NCBI RefSeq assembly: GCF_000182925.2
Contig: NC_026501.1
Coordinates: 4,691,917 to 4,755,916 of the forward strand
DNA length: 64,000 nt
Direction of reading: 5' to 3'
Origin: Neurospora crassa OR74A
Lineage: Eukaryota > Ascomycota > Sordariomycetes > Sordariales > Sordariaceae
This document shows positions 56,741-64,000 of this stretch, piece by piece. A program made the translations under genes and the position numbers. The notes below the pieces were generated by a model. That model worked only from the letters and a program-made list of their open reading frames with translations, searched no databases and was not told where the DNA came from. Each line of letters begins with the position of its first letter. Position 1 is the first letter of the stretch.

Positions 56741-57287
56741 ATGTCAGGCAGATTTGCTTTCAACAAGGGCTTGAAGGAGGTCCGCTTCCTGTTCTGCCAG
56801 ACGGGCGAGCACAGCGCTGCCACAAGGTGAATGATCCCAGCCCTACGGATGGAGTCTCCCGTCAACGCAGCAGCGTGAATGACTCGAGCAATACCCGCCT
56901 CCGCTGATTTGATTAGATGAATGAGCCCCAGATTAACTTCAATTCTTTGAGTCCAGATCATTCCTCCTTCGAAACTACCCTGCCATGAAGAAGGATAACC
57001 CGGCGACACCGATTTTGATTCGAGATGCGTCCGGCACGCTACCCAAGGTCTATGCGAGATTCGGTTGGTGGATCCAGACCACATGATATCACGCTCTACT
57101 CTCTGGTTTTGGTTCTAATGCTCGGTCTTTGCAGAGTTCGGTAAGGAGAAGAGTCAGTCGTTGGAAGGTAGGTTATGGCGTCCTTTTACATCTTATCTGG
57201 GCCGATGACTAACCCAGATGGTTTCTAGGTCTGTCCGACCAGCAAATCGAGGAGACAGTATCATCCCTCGTCAAGAACAATTCTTGA
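56741..57287 (+). CDS. nuo10.5: NADH:ubiquinone oxidoreductase 10.5-kDa subunit (B8/NDUFA2)
   Basis: Four small exons, 56741-56826, 56957-57063, 57135-57167 and 57229-57287, give 94 residues. The protein is MSGRFAFNKGLKEVRFLFC... SAATRSFLLRNYPAMKKDNPATPILIRDASGTLPKVYARFEFGKEKSQSLEGLSDQQIEETVSSLVKNNS. The segment NPATPILIRDASGTLPKVYARFEFGKE is the B8 thioredoxin-like signature. It is a supernumerary matrix-arm subunit of complex I, described in N. crassa as a 10.5-kDa subunit. Introns are 130, 71 and 61 nt, with donors GTGAAT, GTTGGT and GTAGGT, all weak, but each join restores a conserved sequence and frame. The gene is easily missed because no exon exceeds 36 codons. Confidence 0.95.
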
Positions 57288-58793
57288 GCTGGGAAGTGAG
57301 AGGAGCCGTGAAGCATGTCTATAACACCAACATCCTTGACGCTACATACAACCCGCTGTGGTGGCATAATGAAACCCGCAACCCCGTCGACGCAACCGAT
57401 GGATGGGTACGATTGTTGAATTCATCGAGAAAGTTACCGCTTCAGTCGCCAAATTCCAGGCTCACAGGTCTTTAATGATGTTATACTCTGAGATGAGGAA
57501 TCACACTTATCATCGAGGCAATGCCCACCATCTTAGAGAAGCGGATTTGGAAACACTTAATACAGCTCCGCAGCTTTGCCGAACTTTCGCCCTATCTCAT
57601 GACAAACAGCTATGCAACAGAGATGCTTTGAGACTGTGTTGATACGGCCAACGGGAGTGCAACCATACGCTTGGTGACTGTGTGTGAAGAAATCACAACT
57701 TATTACAAACCGGCAACCGGATTGGCACTCTGGCCTACCTGTCACAGTTCAGGTTCCTTAACGAGCAAGCTGGCAGCGAAGTTGGGGACTCGATCAGAGC
57801 GCAAGTTGAAAAATGGTTCTGCGTTTAGATGCTTCAAAAACGATATGCATCTAGGTAGGTTTGAGGGAAAGTGATGCAAACAACATCAGAACTGGTCCGC
57901 AAAAGAGGCTGCAACCTTCCCAACTTCCAAAGCTGCCATAACTTTGGACAAGGAAAGGAGCTAGACCTTTCCCTCAAGAAGACATATTCAAGTGCCCGCT
58001 GTTGAAAGAGTATGTATGCCATATGGTCCAGCAAACTTTTGCCTGTTATCGTATTCCAAGACTGTCTTGTTTGTTCTCAGCTCCTATCCAACGACTGCAG
58101 CCAGTCAGAACAGCTGAAGCAGGTTGGTAGCACCGCTTTTGTCCCCTGACCGAATGTGCAAGCTGTGATGGGATGCCGTAGAGACGGGTTCGATGCACGC
58201 AATTGTACAATTGCACCTACCCAGCCGTGATCGAATCAGAAGCCGACGACAGAAACATAGCTTTCCATTCGACAGGCTTCACACCCCCTAAAAAAAGGCA
58301 AGTCAGGGGATGAGCAGATCATTTTTGGGCGACCTCCAGACCTCCTTGGCGCGTGAAGTTGCCCCGCGTAAAAAGGGCGAGTTTTTGGGAGCATGGATCA
58401 TAAGTACCCCATGATATAAGTGTGCCGGCGCTTTTTTTTTTTCTCCTCTCACGACATGTGCTGAGACTACATCACCTCGACTTCGTCTCAAGAGCAGTTG
58501 TAATCGAGCTGGGTTATCTCAGGAGCGTGCAAAGCATTCCGGCTGTGCCGAGCGAAAACTTGGAAGAGACAACCACAAGATTCCCCACAAAGCCTTTGTT
58601 CCGCCTCGATAGACGAAAAAAGAAAGATCATCACCCCTCCTTTCTATCCCGCCCTCAGCTGCCGCCCCGCCTCGCCTCATATATCACAGTAAGACAAGGA
58701 GATCGAGCCCAGATTACAGAAACAACTTATTCATCGACGATACTATCCGACCAAGCTGTATCAATTTTATTCATCAAGCCCAGGAGCGCAAAT
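57288..58793. other. Intergenic region, nothing recognised
   Basis: About 1.5 kb following the complex I gene. The stretch just after its stop is presumed 3' UTR. No coding or RNA feature is supported; a T/C-rich tract near 58431-58450 may be part of the next promoter. Confidence 0.5.
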
Positions 58794-59240
58794 ATGTCCA
58801 GGATCTTTGGGCGCCGGTCAACCTCTCTGAAGCTGATGAGCCCTCCAGACTCTATGCCTCTCTCAGAACAAGAGCATCACAATTCCTCAGACAATCACCA
58901 TGATTCGGCTTACTCCTCGCTGCTGGATCCCATGGTGCGCGCAATGGAGCTGCCAGAACACCGCCGGACCAAATCCACATCAAGCGGATGGATGCAAGGC
59001 TTTGCAACTTCTGGACAAGACGTCTCACACCGGACGTGGTTGAGTGCCGCCGAAAGACGCTCCTCTTCGACTGGCGAGCGTCCACCTCCTCGGAAGCTGG
59101 TCAAAGACCCCAACGGCTCCGGCCGGCCGTCATTCTCCGTGGAGCTTTCGGATAGTGACGGGGAGAAGAAAAAGGGTGTCCTACGACGACAGCTTATCAG
59201 ACTGAGGAGCTTCTACCGACGAGAGAAGTCAGAACCCTGA
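58794..59240 (+). CDS. Small basic Ser-rich hypothetical protein
   Basis: ATG 58794 opens a frame of 148 residues: MSRIFGRRSTSLKLMSPPDSMPLSEQEHHN... The middle contains SAYSSLLDPMVRAMELPEHRRTKSTSSGWM, and the C-terminus is basic and possibly helical (GEKKKGVLRRQLIRLRSFYRREKSEP). No membrane segment, signal peptide or known domain is visible. The frame stays open upstream to 58422 but there is no better start. The many Ser and Arg residues in RxxS contexts suggest phosphorylation. I do not recognise the family, and a non-coding explanation cannot be excluded. Confidence 0.6.
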   Translation: MSRIFGRRSTSLKLMSPPDSMPLSEQEHHNSSDNHHDSAYSSLLDPMVRAMELPEHRRTKSTSSGWMQGFATSGQDVSHRTWLSAAERRSSSTGERPPPRKLVKDPNGSGRPSFSVELSDSDGEKKKGVLRRQLIRLRSFYRREKSEP

Positions 59241-59767
59241 GGAGGACCGCTGATCTCCCTCAGCTTGCTGCTGACTTGCGAGTTTCATTTTAAAGTCATG
59301 ATGTTGGCGCCAGGGAAAACGGATCACGACAACTTCAAACTTGTGGTTGGTTGTTCGGAGGATTTCCGTCTCTGGGGAGGAGAGTTACAGTAGGCGCATT
59401 TTGCTTGAAGACCCGCTCCGCCGACACCGACACCGACCCGCTTTTCCTTGGCAGCCACTACCATTCCTACGATCACAACTCTCATCGGTTATCGGTTCAT
59501 GGAAGTCTTTTTGTGCCATGACTAATCGAACTAAACCTCAGCGGATGGACAAATCGACTTCCGAAACTTCCACAGAACACTTCCTTCAACGCGAAAAGTA
59601 GACTTTACGGTTTAATATCCTATCCTATCCTGAGGACGCTCTCTGAAGGCCACACATTCACGACCCTTTCTCATCCTTTGAGAGCTTCTAATTCCGAGGC
59701 AAACGACGAGCCCTTCCGGGTCAACTTTCAGCGGAGTCGGATCTCAAAACCACACTCTTGCAGCCCC
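59241..59767. other. Intergenic region, nothing recognised
   Basis: About 530 bp with a short TATCC repeat (about 59612-59630). It is presumed to be 3' UTR plus promoter and leader of the hydrolase gene. Confidence 0.5.
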
Positions 59768-61033
59768 ATGATGACGGCCTGGGCGTCTAACCTCCGCCCT
59801 CAGGTCACTACATCTTGTCTCGTTCTCGGGGCAGTGGGTGTATCCTTGGGGTTGAGTGTCCGCATACTGATGAGCCAAAACTCGAGCAAGAAGCCAATGA
59901 TAATCCCATCGCCAAGAGTCACCCACCTTCCACAGTTGTCCAAAGACGAAACCTCCTTACTTCCATACCCCCCAGATGCTCTGCCAGGTGCAAGGGACGT
60001 TGAGACCCCATATGGAATCATCAAGGTATTCGAATGGGGGCCTGAAGACGGCGAGAAGGTTCTTCTATTACACGGCATCAGCACACCATGTTTAAGCTTG
60101 GGAATCCTTGGAGAGGCGCTCGTGGAAAAAGGTTATAGAGTCATGCTGTTTGACTTTTTCGGGCGCGGGTATTCCGATACTCCAACAGACATCCCCTTTG
60201 ACATCCGGCTTTACTCGACTCAGATCCTCCTGGCTTTGGCATCTTCAAAACTACCATGGACCGGCGACAACGGATTCCACATGATTGGTTATTCCCTAGG
60301 CGGAGGCATCGCCGTCTCGTTCGCCAGATACTACTCGCACATGATCCGGTCCTTGGTACTCGTGGCAAGCGCAGGACTGATCCGGTCAGAACACGTGAGC
60401 CGAAGGAGCAGGATCCTTTACTCCGAAGGCCTGCTTCCCGAGAGGCTGCTCCGGTGGCTCATACGCCGACGGATCACTCCCCAGTCAGCGACAACGACAT
60501 CCGAAGCCAAAATGGCTAGCGAGGTCGTGACCGCCACCAGCAACAGTGAACAGTCCACCAAGAAGCATCACAAAAACAGCGACGCCAGCGGCGGGGACTC
60601 ATTCGACAACGCGGTTCTCTTGCCGCACAGGCCCAATAGCACAGTTTCCTCGGTGATGGCCTGGCAGGTCCAGCACCAGCAGGGATTCCTCACGGCTTTT
60701 ATGAGCAGCATTCGGCATGCGCCCATTTACGAACAGCGGAAGGATTGGCTAAAGCTCGGTCAGCTTTTGGCTGCCAGGCGAAAGACTTCTTCTCCTGGTG
60801 CCGATGAGGGAGCCGGGGCAGAACCGTTGCCGGGACTTTTGGGTGGAAAACTCTTGCTGATTCTTGGCTCAACGGATCCGGTCATTGTCAAGGAGGAACT
60901 GATACACGACGCCACGTCAGTGTTGGGAGAAGATGGATTCAAGGCTGTTGTAATGGATGGTGGTCATGAAATCGTTATGACGAAGGGAAAAGAGGTGGCG
61001 GGCTTGGCGGCAGGTTTTTGGTCACGGAATTAG
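59768..61033 (+). CDS. Alpha/beta hydrolase with N-terminal membrane anchor
   Basis: An intronless frame of 421 residues begins at ATG 59768. Residues about 10-32 (QVTTSCLVLGAVGVSLGLSVRIL) form one likely membrane segment. The hydrolase core has KVLLLHGIS (oxyanion strand and loop), YRVMLFDFFGRGYSDTP, and FHMIGYSLGGGIAVSFARYY with predicted nucleophile Ser176. LLLILGSTDPVI carries the candidate acid and VVMDGGHEIVMTK the catalytic His. A polar insert of about 70 residues (TTTSEAKMASEVVTATSNSEQSTKKHHKNSDASGG...) splits the cap region. Relatives include serine hydrolases and lipid esterases, but no substrate can be assigned. The open frame upstream to 59678 lacks an ATG. Confidence 0.9.
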   Translation: MMTAWASNLRPQVTTSCLVLGAVGVSLGLSVRILMSQNSSKKPMIIPSPRVTHLPQLSKDETSLLPYPPDALPGARDVETPYGIIKVFEWGPEDGEKVLLLHGISTPCLSLGILGEALVEKGYRVMLFDFFGRGYSDTPTDIPFDIRLYSTQILLALASSKLPWTGDNGFHMIGYSLGGGIAVSFARYYSHMIRSLVLVASAGLIRSEHVSRRSRILYSEGLLPERLLRWLIRRRITPQSATTTSEAKMASEVVTATSNSEQSTKKHHKNSDASGGDSFDNAVLLPHRPNSTVSSVMAWQVQHQQGFLTAFMSSIRHAPIYEQRKDWLKLGQLLAARRKTSSPGADEGAGAEPLPGLLGGKLLLILGSTDPVIVKEELIHDATSVLGEDGFKAVVMDGGHEIVMTKGKEVAGLAAGFWSRN

Positions 61034-61611
61034 ATAACTTGGTCGCAAGGGAACAACCATTGTATATGATGATATGATACGTAGGATATATGAGTTTCTG
61101 GATGTGACTGAAGATTTTAAGAATTATAAATTGTCGTGTTTCATTGTGCGAGTAAAAACAGAAGTGGTTCGAGCTGATGCAGTGAAACGACCAAGGGGAC
61201 TTACTGATTGTTGGATTCATGTCCGCGGGTTACACCTGCAGGAAGTAGAAGTGCCCTGAAAGACCACGCTAGGTTGCTAATTCAGCGGCTGTCAGGCGGT
61301 TTCTCAGCGCGCACTTGCTTTGCATGGATCCAGCTGCCCAAAGCAGCCTGGTACAGGGGGGTGTATTGGTCGATCCTCGCTGCCGTGCAACCACAAACCC
61401 CACCAAGGCTGATAGCCTTTCAGGTTGGAGGAAATTTCCCAAACAACCTCCTCCAAAACAAATCGCAGCCCTCACCAAACAACGCCACTTCAAGCTTTGT
61501 ACAGCCAGTTTGCAACTCGACAACGGTCGAATCTGACATATAACAAATCTGAATCACATCAGGCACCATAACAACCACAAGTCACCAAACATCAGAAACC
61601 AAGCCGTCACA
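61034..61611. other. Intergenic region, nothing recognised
   Basis: About 580 bp with an A/T-rich 3' UTR part and a C/A-rich stretch right before the rrp43 ATG. Nothing else is supported. Confidence 0.5.
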
Positions 61612-62685
61612 ATGGCCGCTACAGTTCCAGCTCCCTCGCTGAGCTTCTCGCGACCAACCTTCGCCAAGCTCTCGCCTCACCCGTACCTTCTCACGAACCT
61701 CACCGACCCCGAAAACCCCTGCCGTACCAACGGCCGCGCCCCACACGAGGCTCGCCCCGTTCACATCCACACCTCCTCGCTCGCCCACGCCAACGGTAGC
61801 GCACTTGTCCGCACCGGCGACACCACGGTCGTCTGCGGCGTGCGCGCCGAGATCCTTCCCGTCACCAACATCCCCCAGTACCGGCCGCGGGAGCCCTCGT
61901 ACGGCGAAGAAGACAATGACGACAGCGCCGATGTCGATGAGCTAAAGGACTACGACCTCCTGGTTCCCAACATCGAGCTAGCCACCGGCTGCGCGCCGCA
62001 GTTCCTCCCCGGCGTGCCACCCACGACGCTGGCGCAGACGCTCAGCACGCGCATCTACTCGCTTCTGCACAGCTGCAAGGTGGTGGATCCCAAGGGCCTG
62101 AGGGTGTGGTACACTCCGCCTAAGGAGACCAGGGAGGAGGGCGCGATGGAGGTGGATGAGGCACAGGAAGAGGAAGAAGAGGAGGAGGAAAGGAAACCGG
62201 AGCTCAAGGCTTACTGGGTCCTCTATATCGACCTACTGTTCGTCTCCTTCGACGGAAACCCCTTTGACGCAGCCTGGACAGCCGTCATGGCGGCGCTGCG
62301 CGACACGAAGCTGCCGCAGGCGCGGTGGGATCCGGATCGCGAGGCGGTGGTGTGCTCGCGGAGCGAGGAGGCAAAGATGGCGCTGGATGTGCGTGGACTG
62401 CCGGTTGCCTGCACTGCGACGGTGTTCTTAGAGAAGGAGCACGGAGAGGACTCGGGCTCCTCGGCAGAGAGGAAAAGCAGGCACTGGATCCTGCTGGATC
62501 CGGATAGGTTGGAGGAGAGCTTGTGCAAGGAGACGGTCACCGTGGTGGTGGACTGCAGTGGGGAAGAGACGAAGGTGAAGAGCATTGAGAAGCATGGCGG
62601 TACGGTGATTGGAAGAGAGCTGATGAGGGGGTTCATTGGTGTTGCTGAGGGGAGGTGGCAAGAGGTGAAGGAGGCGTCGAAGTAG
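61612..62685 (+). CDS. rrp43: RNA exosome core subunit Rrp43 (RNase PH fold)
   Basis: A single exon of 357 residues. RNase PH-type motifs are LTDPENPCRTNGRAPHEARPVHIHTSSLAHANGSALVRTGDTTVVCGVRAEI at the N-terminus, then LLVPNIELATGCAP, LKAYWVLYIDLLFVSFDGNPFDAAWTAVMAALRDTKLPQARWD, and a C-terminal WILLDPDRLEESLCKETVTVVVDCSG. The order and length fit Rrp43, one of the six ring subunits of the eukaryotic exosome, which lacks catalysis of its own and helps channel RNA to Rrp44/Rrp6. An acidic insert (DEAQEEEEEEEERKPE) sits before the second conserved strand. Nuclear and cytosolic roles in rRNA processing and RNA decay are expected. Confidence 0.93.
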   Translation: MAATVPAPSLSFSRPTFAKLSPHPYLLTNLTDPENPCRTNGRAPHEARPVHIHTSSLAHANGSALVRTGDTTVVCGVRAEILPVTNIPQYRPREPSYGEEDNDDSADVDELKDYDLLVPNIELATGCAPQFLPGVPPTTLAQTLSTRIYSLLHSCKVVDPKGLRVWYTPPKETREEGAMEVDEAQEEEEEEEERKPELKAYWVLYIDLLFVSFDGNPFDAAWTAVMAALRDTKLPQARWDPDREAVVCSRSEEAKMALDVRGLPVACTATVFLEKEHGEDSGSSAERKSRHWILLDPDRLEESLCKETVTVVVDCSGEETKVKSIEKHGGTVIGRELMRGFIGVAEGRWQEVKEASK

Positions 62686-63494
62686 AGTGTCGGTCTATGG
62701 CAGACAGGCATCTCAGGCTTGTCCTTTTCACGAGTTTTCACATGAACGAGCGTCGAAATGAGAAGAGCAATGTAACGGATTTGATACCCTAGGATGTACG
62801 GTTGGACAAATGCACGCTCAGAGTGGTCTCGATTATCACCATTGGTCTTGAAACAACTTATGATACCTCGATAGCCGGTTTGCCACCAACACGATGTTCT
62901 GCCAACATGATCATGAAGGCAGACCTACGCAAAGTTCTCAAAGGCAATGTCAGGGGCGGCAAGAAAGTGAAAACGACAACATCAGAACGAACGCGCCTGT
63001 TCAGCAGACCATGGGCAGCAAGGAAAGTGGAAGAGAGCATATCCAGGGCGGTCAGGACAGTGGGTTCAGGGCTCGGTTACCCTCTTTCCTGTTACTATCA
63101 AGGGAAGGGAATATCTCTTGACTGGATGCAGAAGGGCCATGGCTATTCCTTCCTTGAGATCCCAACCCTGAGGAAGGAACGGCACTCTAACAAAGTGAGT
63201 ACCTCAATGGTCACTGCATTTCATGAAGTATCATGCAATTGTATCGCACCTTCCATTTTCCAAATGACGATACAGCCAGTGGTGAAAAATTTTACTCTTC
63301 TGATATTGAGCCCTTCGCCCTTCTCATCATCCTCTCTCCCCCATCCACGCCTTCGATTCACCCGTCTTGCAGCGTTTCGGAGGCTCACTCAAAGAAGCCA
63401 ACTATTCCAGCATACCTCCAGTCCGTGCCTGCGCTTGAAAGCCCAGCTGCCGTTCACTTTCAAGTCACGCCGACTCACGCCACCGTCGGTTAAT
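62686..63494. other. Intergenic region and leader
   Basis: About 800 bp before the 2EXR-type gene. The frame of the next gene is open back to 62802 with ATGs, but the peptide has no domain character, so this part is taken as leader. Confidence 0.5.
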
Positions 63495-63929
63495 ATGTCA
63501 GATCCCTCTCAGCCGGCCATGTCCCCTCTGGCTACCTTCCACCCGTTTCCAAGGCTACCCTGGGAATTACGCAATGAGATCTGGAAGCAGTCTATCCGCC
63601 CACTTGACCGCCCTGGAGCCCATATCTTTTGCTTGGACCTGCGGGGGCCGGAAGATGTTACAGCAAAGGAATGTGACATTCAATGCCCTCGTATTCTTTC
63701 AGTGCCTTTACATTATGAGCGTCCGTGTCCGCCTTTGGACATCGGCGAGAAATTCATTCACATTTCAGTCCCGGCAAAGACCTTATCGTCCGGACCCGAC
63801 GGTAATCCCTCAACGTATATGGTCGATGGCGGACTTTGGACCGCCTGCAAGGAGTCACGGGCAGTGATGGAATATACGTTCAACCACCAGAAGTGGGATC
63901 CGATAAGGAAGGCATACCCAGCATACTGA
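63495..63929 (+). CDS. 2EXR-domain protein, frame broken by tandem duplication
   Basis: ATG 63495 starts MSDPSQPAMSPLATFHPFPRLPWELRNEIWKQSIRPLDRPGAHIFCL. The segment FHPFPRLPWELRNEIWKQSIRP is the typical opening of fungal 2EXR (F-box-like) proteins, usually several hundred residues long and of unknown function. ACKESRAVMEYTF is also typical of the family. The frame ends at TGA 63927-63929, created where a second copy of an 80-bp segment begins; 80 is not a multiple of three. The gene is therefore truncated at about 144 residues, either truly or because of an assembly artefact, and normal continuation lies beyond the window. Confidence 0.75.
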   Translation: MSDPSQPAMSPLATFHPFPRLPWELRNEIWKQSIRPLDRPGAHIFCLDLRGPEDVTAKECDIQCPRILSVPLHYERPCPPLDIGEKFIHISVPAKTLSSGPDGNPSTYMVDGGLWTACKESRAVMEYTFNHQKWDPIRKAYPAY

Positions 63930-64000
63930 AGGAGTCACGGGCAGTGATGGAATATACGTTCAACCACCAGAAGTGGGATCCGATAAGGAAGGCATACCCA
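63849..64000 (+). repeat. Perfect 80-bp tandem duplication at the window end
   Basis: Bases 63849-63920 recur exactly at 63929-64000, with GCATACTG in between, a period of 80 bp. The copies lie inside the 2EXR-type coding frame and continue to the window edge, so the number of copies is unknown. The absence of any mismatch means either very recent duplication or an assembly overlap error. Confidence 0.95.

Noticed and set aside
56368-57084. 238-codon minus-strand frame
   Set aside because: It overlaps the spliced plus-strand complex I B8 gene, whose protein is recognised exon by exon; the antisense peptide has no family character.
62802-63494. N-terminal extension of the 2EXR protein
   Set aside because: The frame is open with ATGs, but the peptide has no domain and the family starts close to the FHPFPRLPWELR motif; treated as leader.
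1-64000. CRISPR array, rRNA operon or dispersed 5S rRNA gene
   Set aside because: No regularly spaced repeats and no rRNA sequence were found; the organism is a eukaryotic fungus.

Overview
This window is nuclear DNA of a filamentous ascomycete and almost certainly of a Neurospora species. It carries a complete trifunctional histidine gene of the his-3 type (870 codons, one 63-nt intron). The next gene is a lysophospholipase, as at the N. crassa his-3 - cog - lpl locus. The 3.5-kb gap between them holds a 98-bp inverted-repeat element that matches what I remember of 'Guest'. Introns are short (about 50-230 nt) with GTATGT/GTAAGT donors, CTAAC/CTGAC branch sites and TAG/CAG acceptors, as expected for Sordariomycetes. 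Genes are on both strands, are separated by 0.4-8 kb, and form no operons.

Layout. 0-3 kb: the 3' tip of an unknown gene, then TAF9 on the minus strand. 3-12 kb: his-3, the cog-type recombination interval with the Guest-like element, and the GPI-type lysophospholipase. 12.8-16 kb (minus): a gene encoding a Q/E/H-rich protein with half of a Zn2Cys6 motif and a degenerate caspase-like domain. 15-23 kb: an 8-kb stretch with no convincing coding sequence. 23-26 kb: an ATP-grasp-like gene interrupted by one in-frame TAG. 27.5-42.6 kb: a dense housekeeping block with a zinc transporter (CDF), F-box protein (Hrt3/Pof7/FBXO9 type), Cbp4, NAC beta subunit, tRNA adenosine deaminase Tad1, ribosomal protein eL24, a PTS1-bearing peroxiredoxin and an NTF2-like protein. 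43-44.7 kb: an XPG/GEN1-like protein whose active site looks dead. 44.7-49 kb: a second gene-poor stretch with a long C-run/A-run. 49-54 kb: an RGS-membrane protein (Rax1-like) and pantothenate kinase. 55-57.3 kb: a mitochondrial pyruvate carrier subunit and, divergently, complex I subunit B8 (NDUFA2, 10.5 kDa), the latter found only by joining four small exons. 58.8-64 kb: a small unknown protein, an alpha/beta hydrolase, exosome subunit Rrp43, and a 2EXR-type protein broken by an exact 80-bp tandem duplication at the window end.

The genes are mostly unrelated housekeeping functions, with a loose mitochondrial theme (Cbp4, MPC, complex I). The most interesting observations are a probable one-nucleotide exon in the NAC-beta gene, the half-zinc-cluster/pseudo-caspase protein, the single RIP-type stop in an otherwise open 954-codon frame, the catalytically degenerate XPG-like protein, a GC-AG intron in the peroxiredoxin gene, and the Guest/cog interval. 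All exon joins were made by hand from splice signals, reading frame and family knowledge; no search was run.
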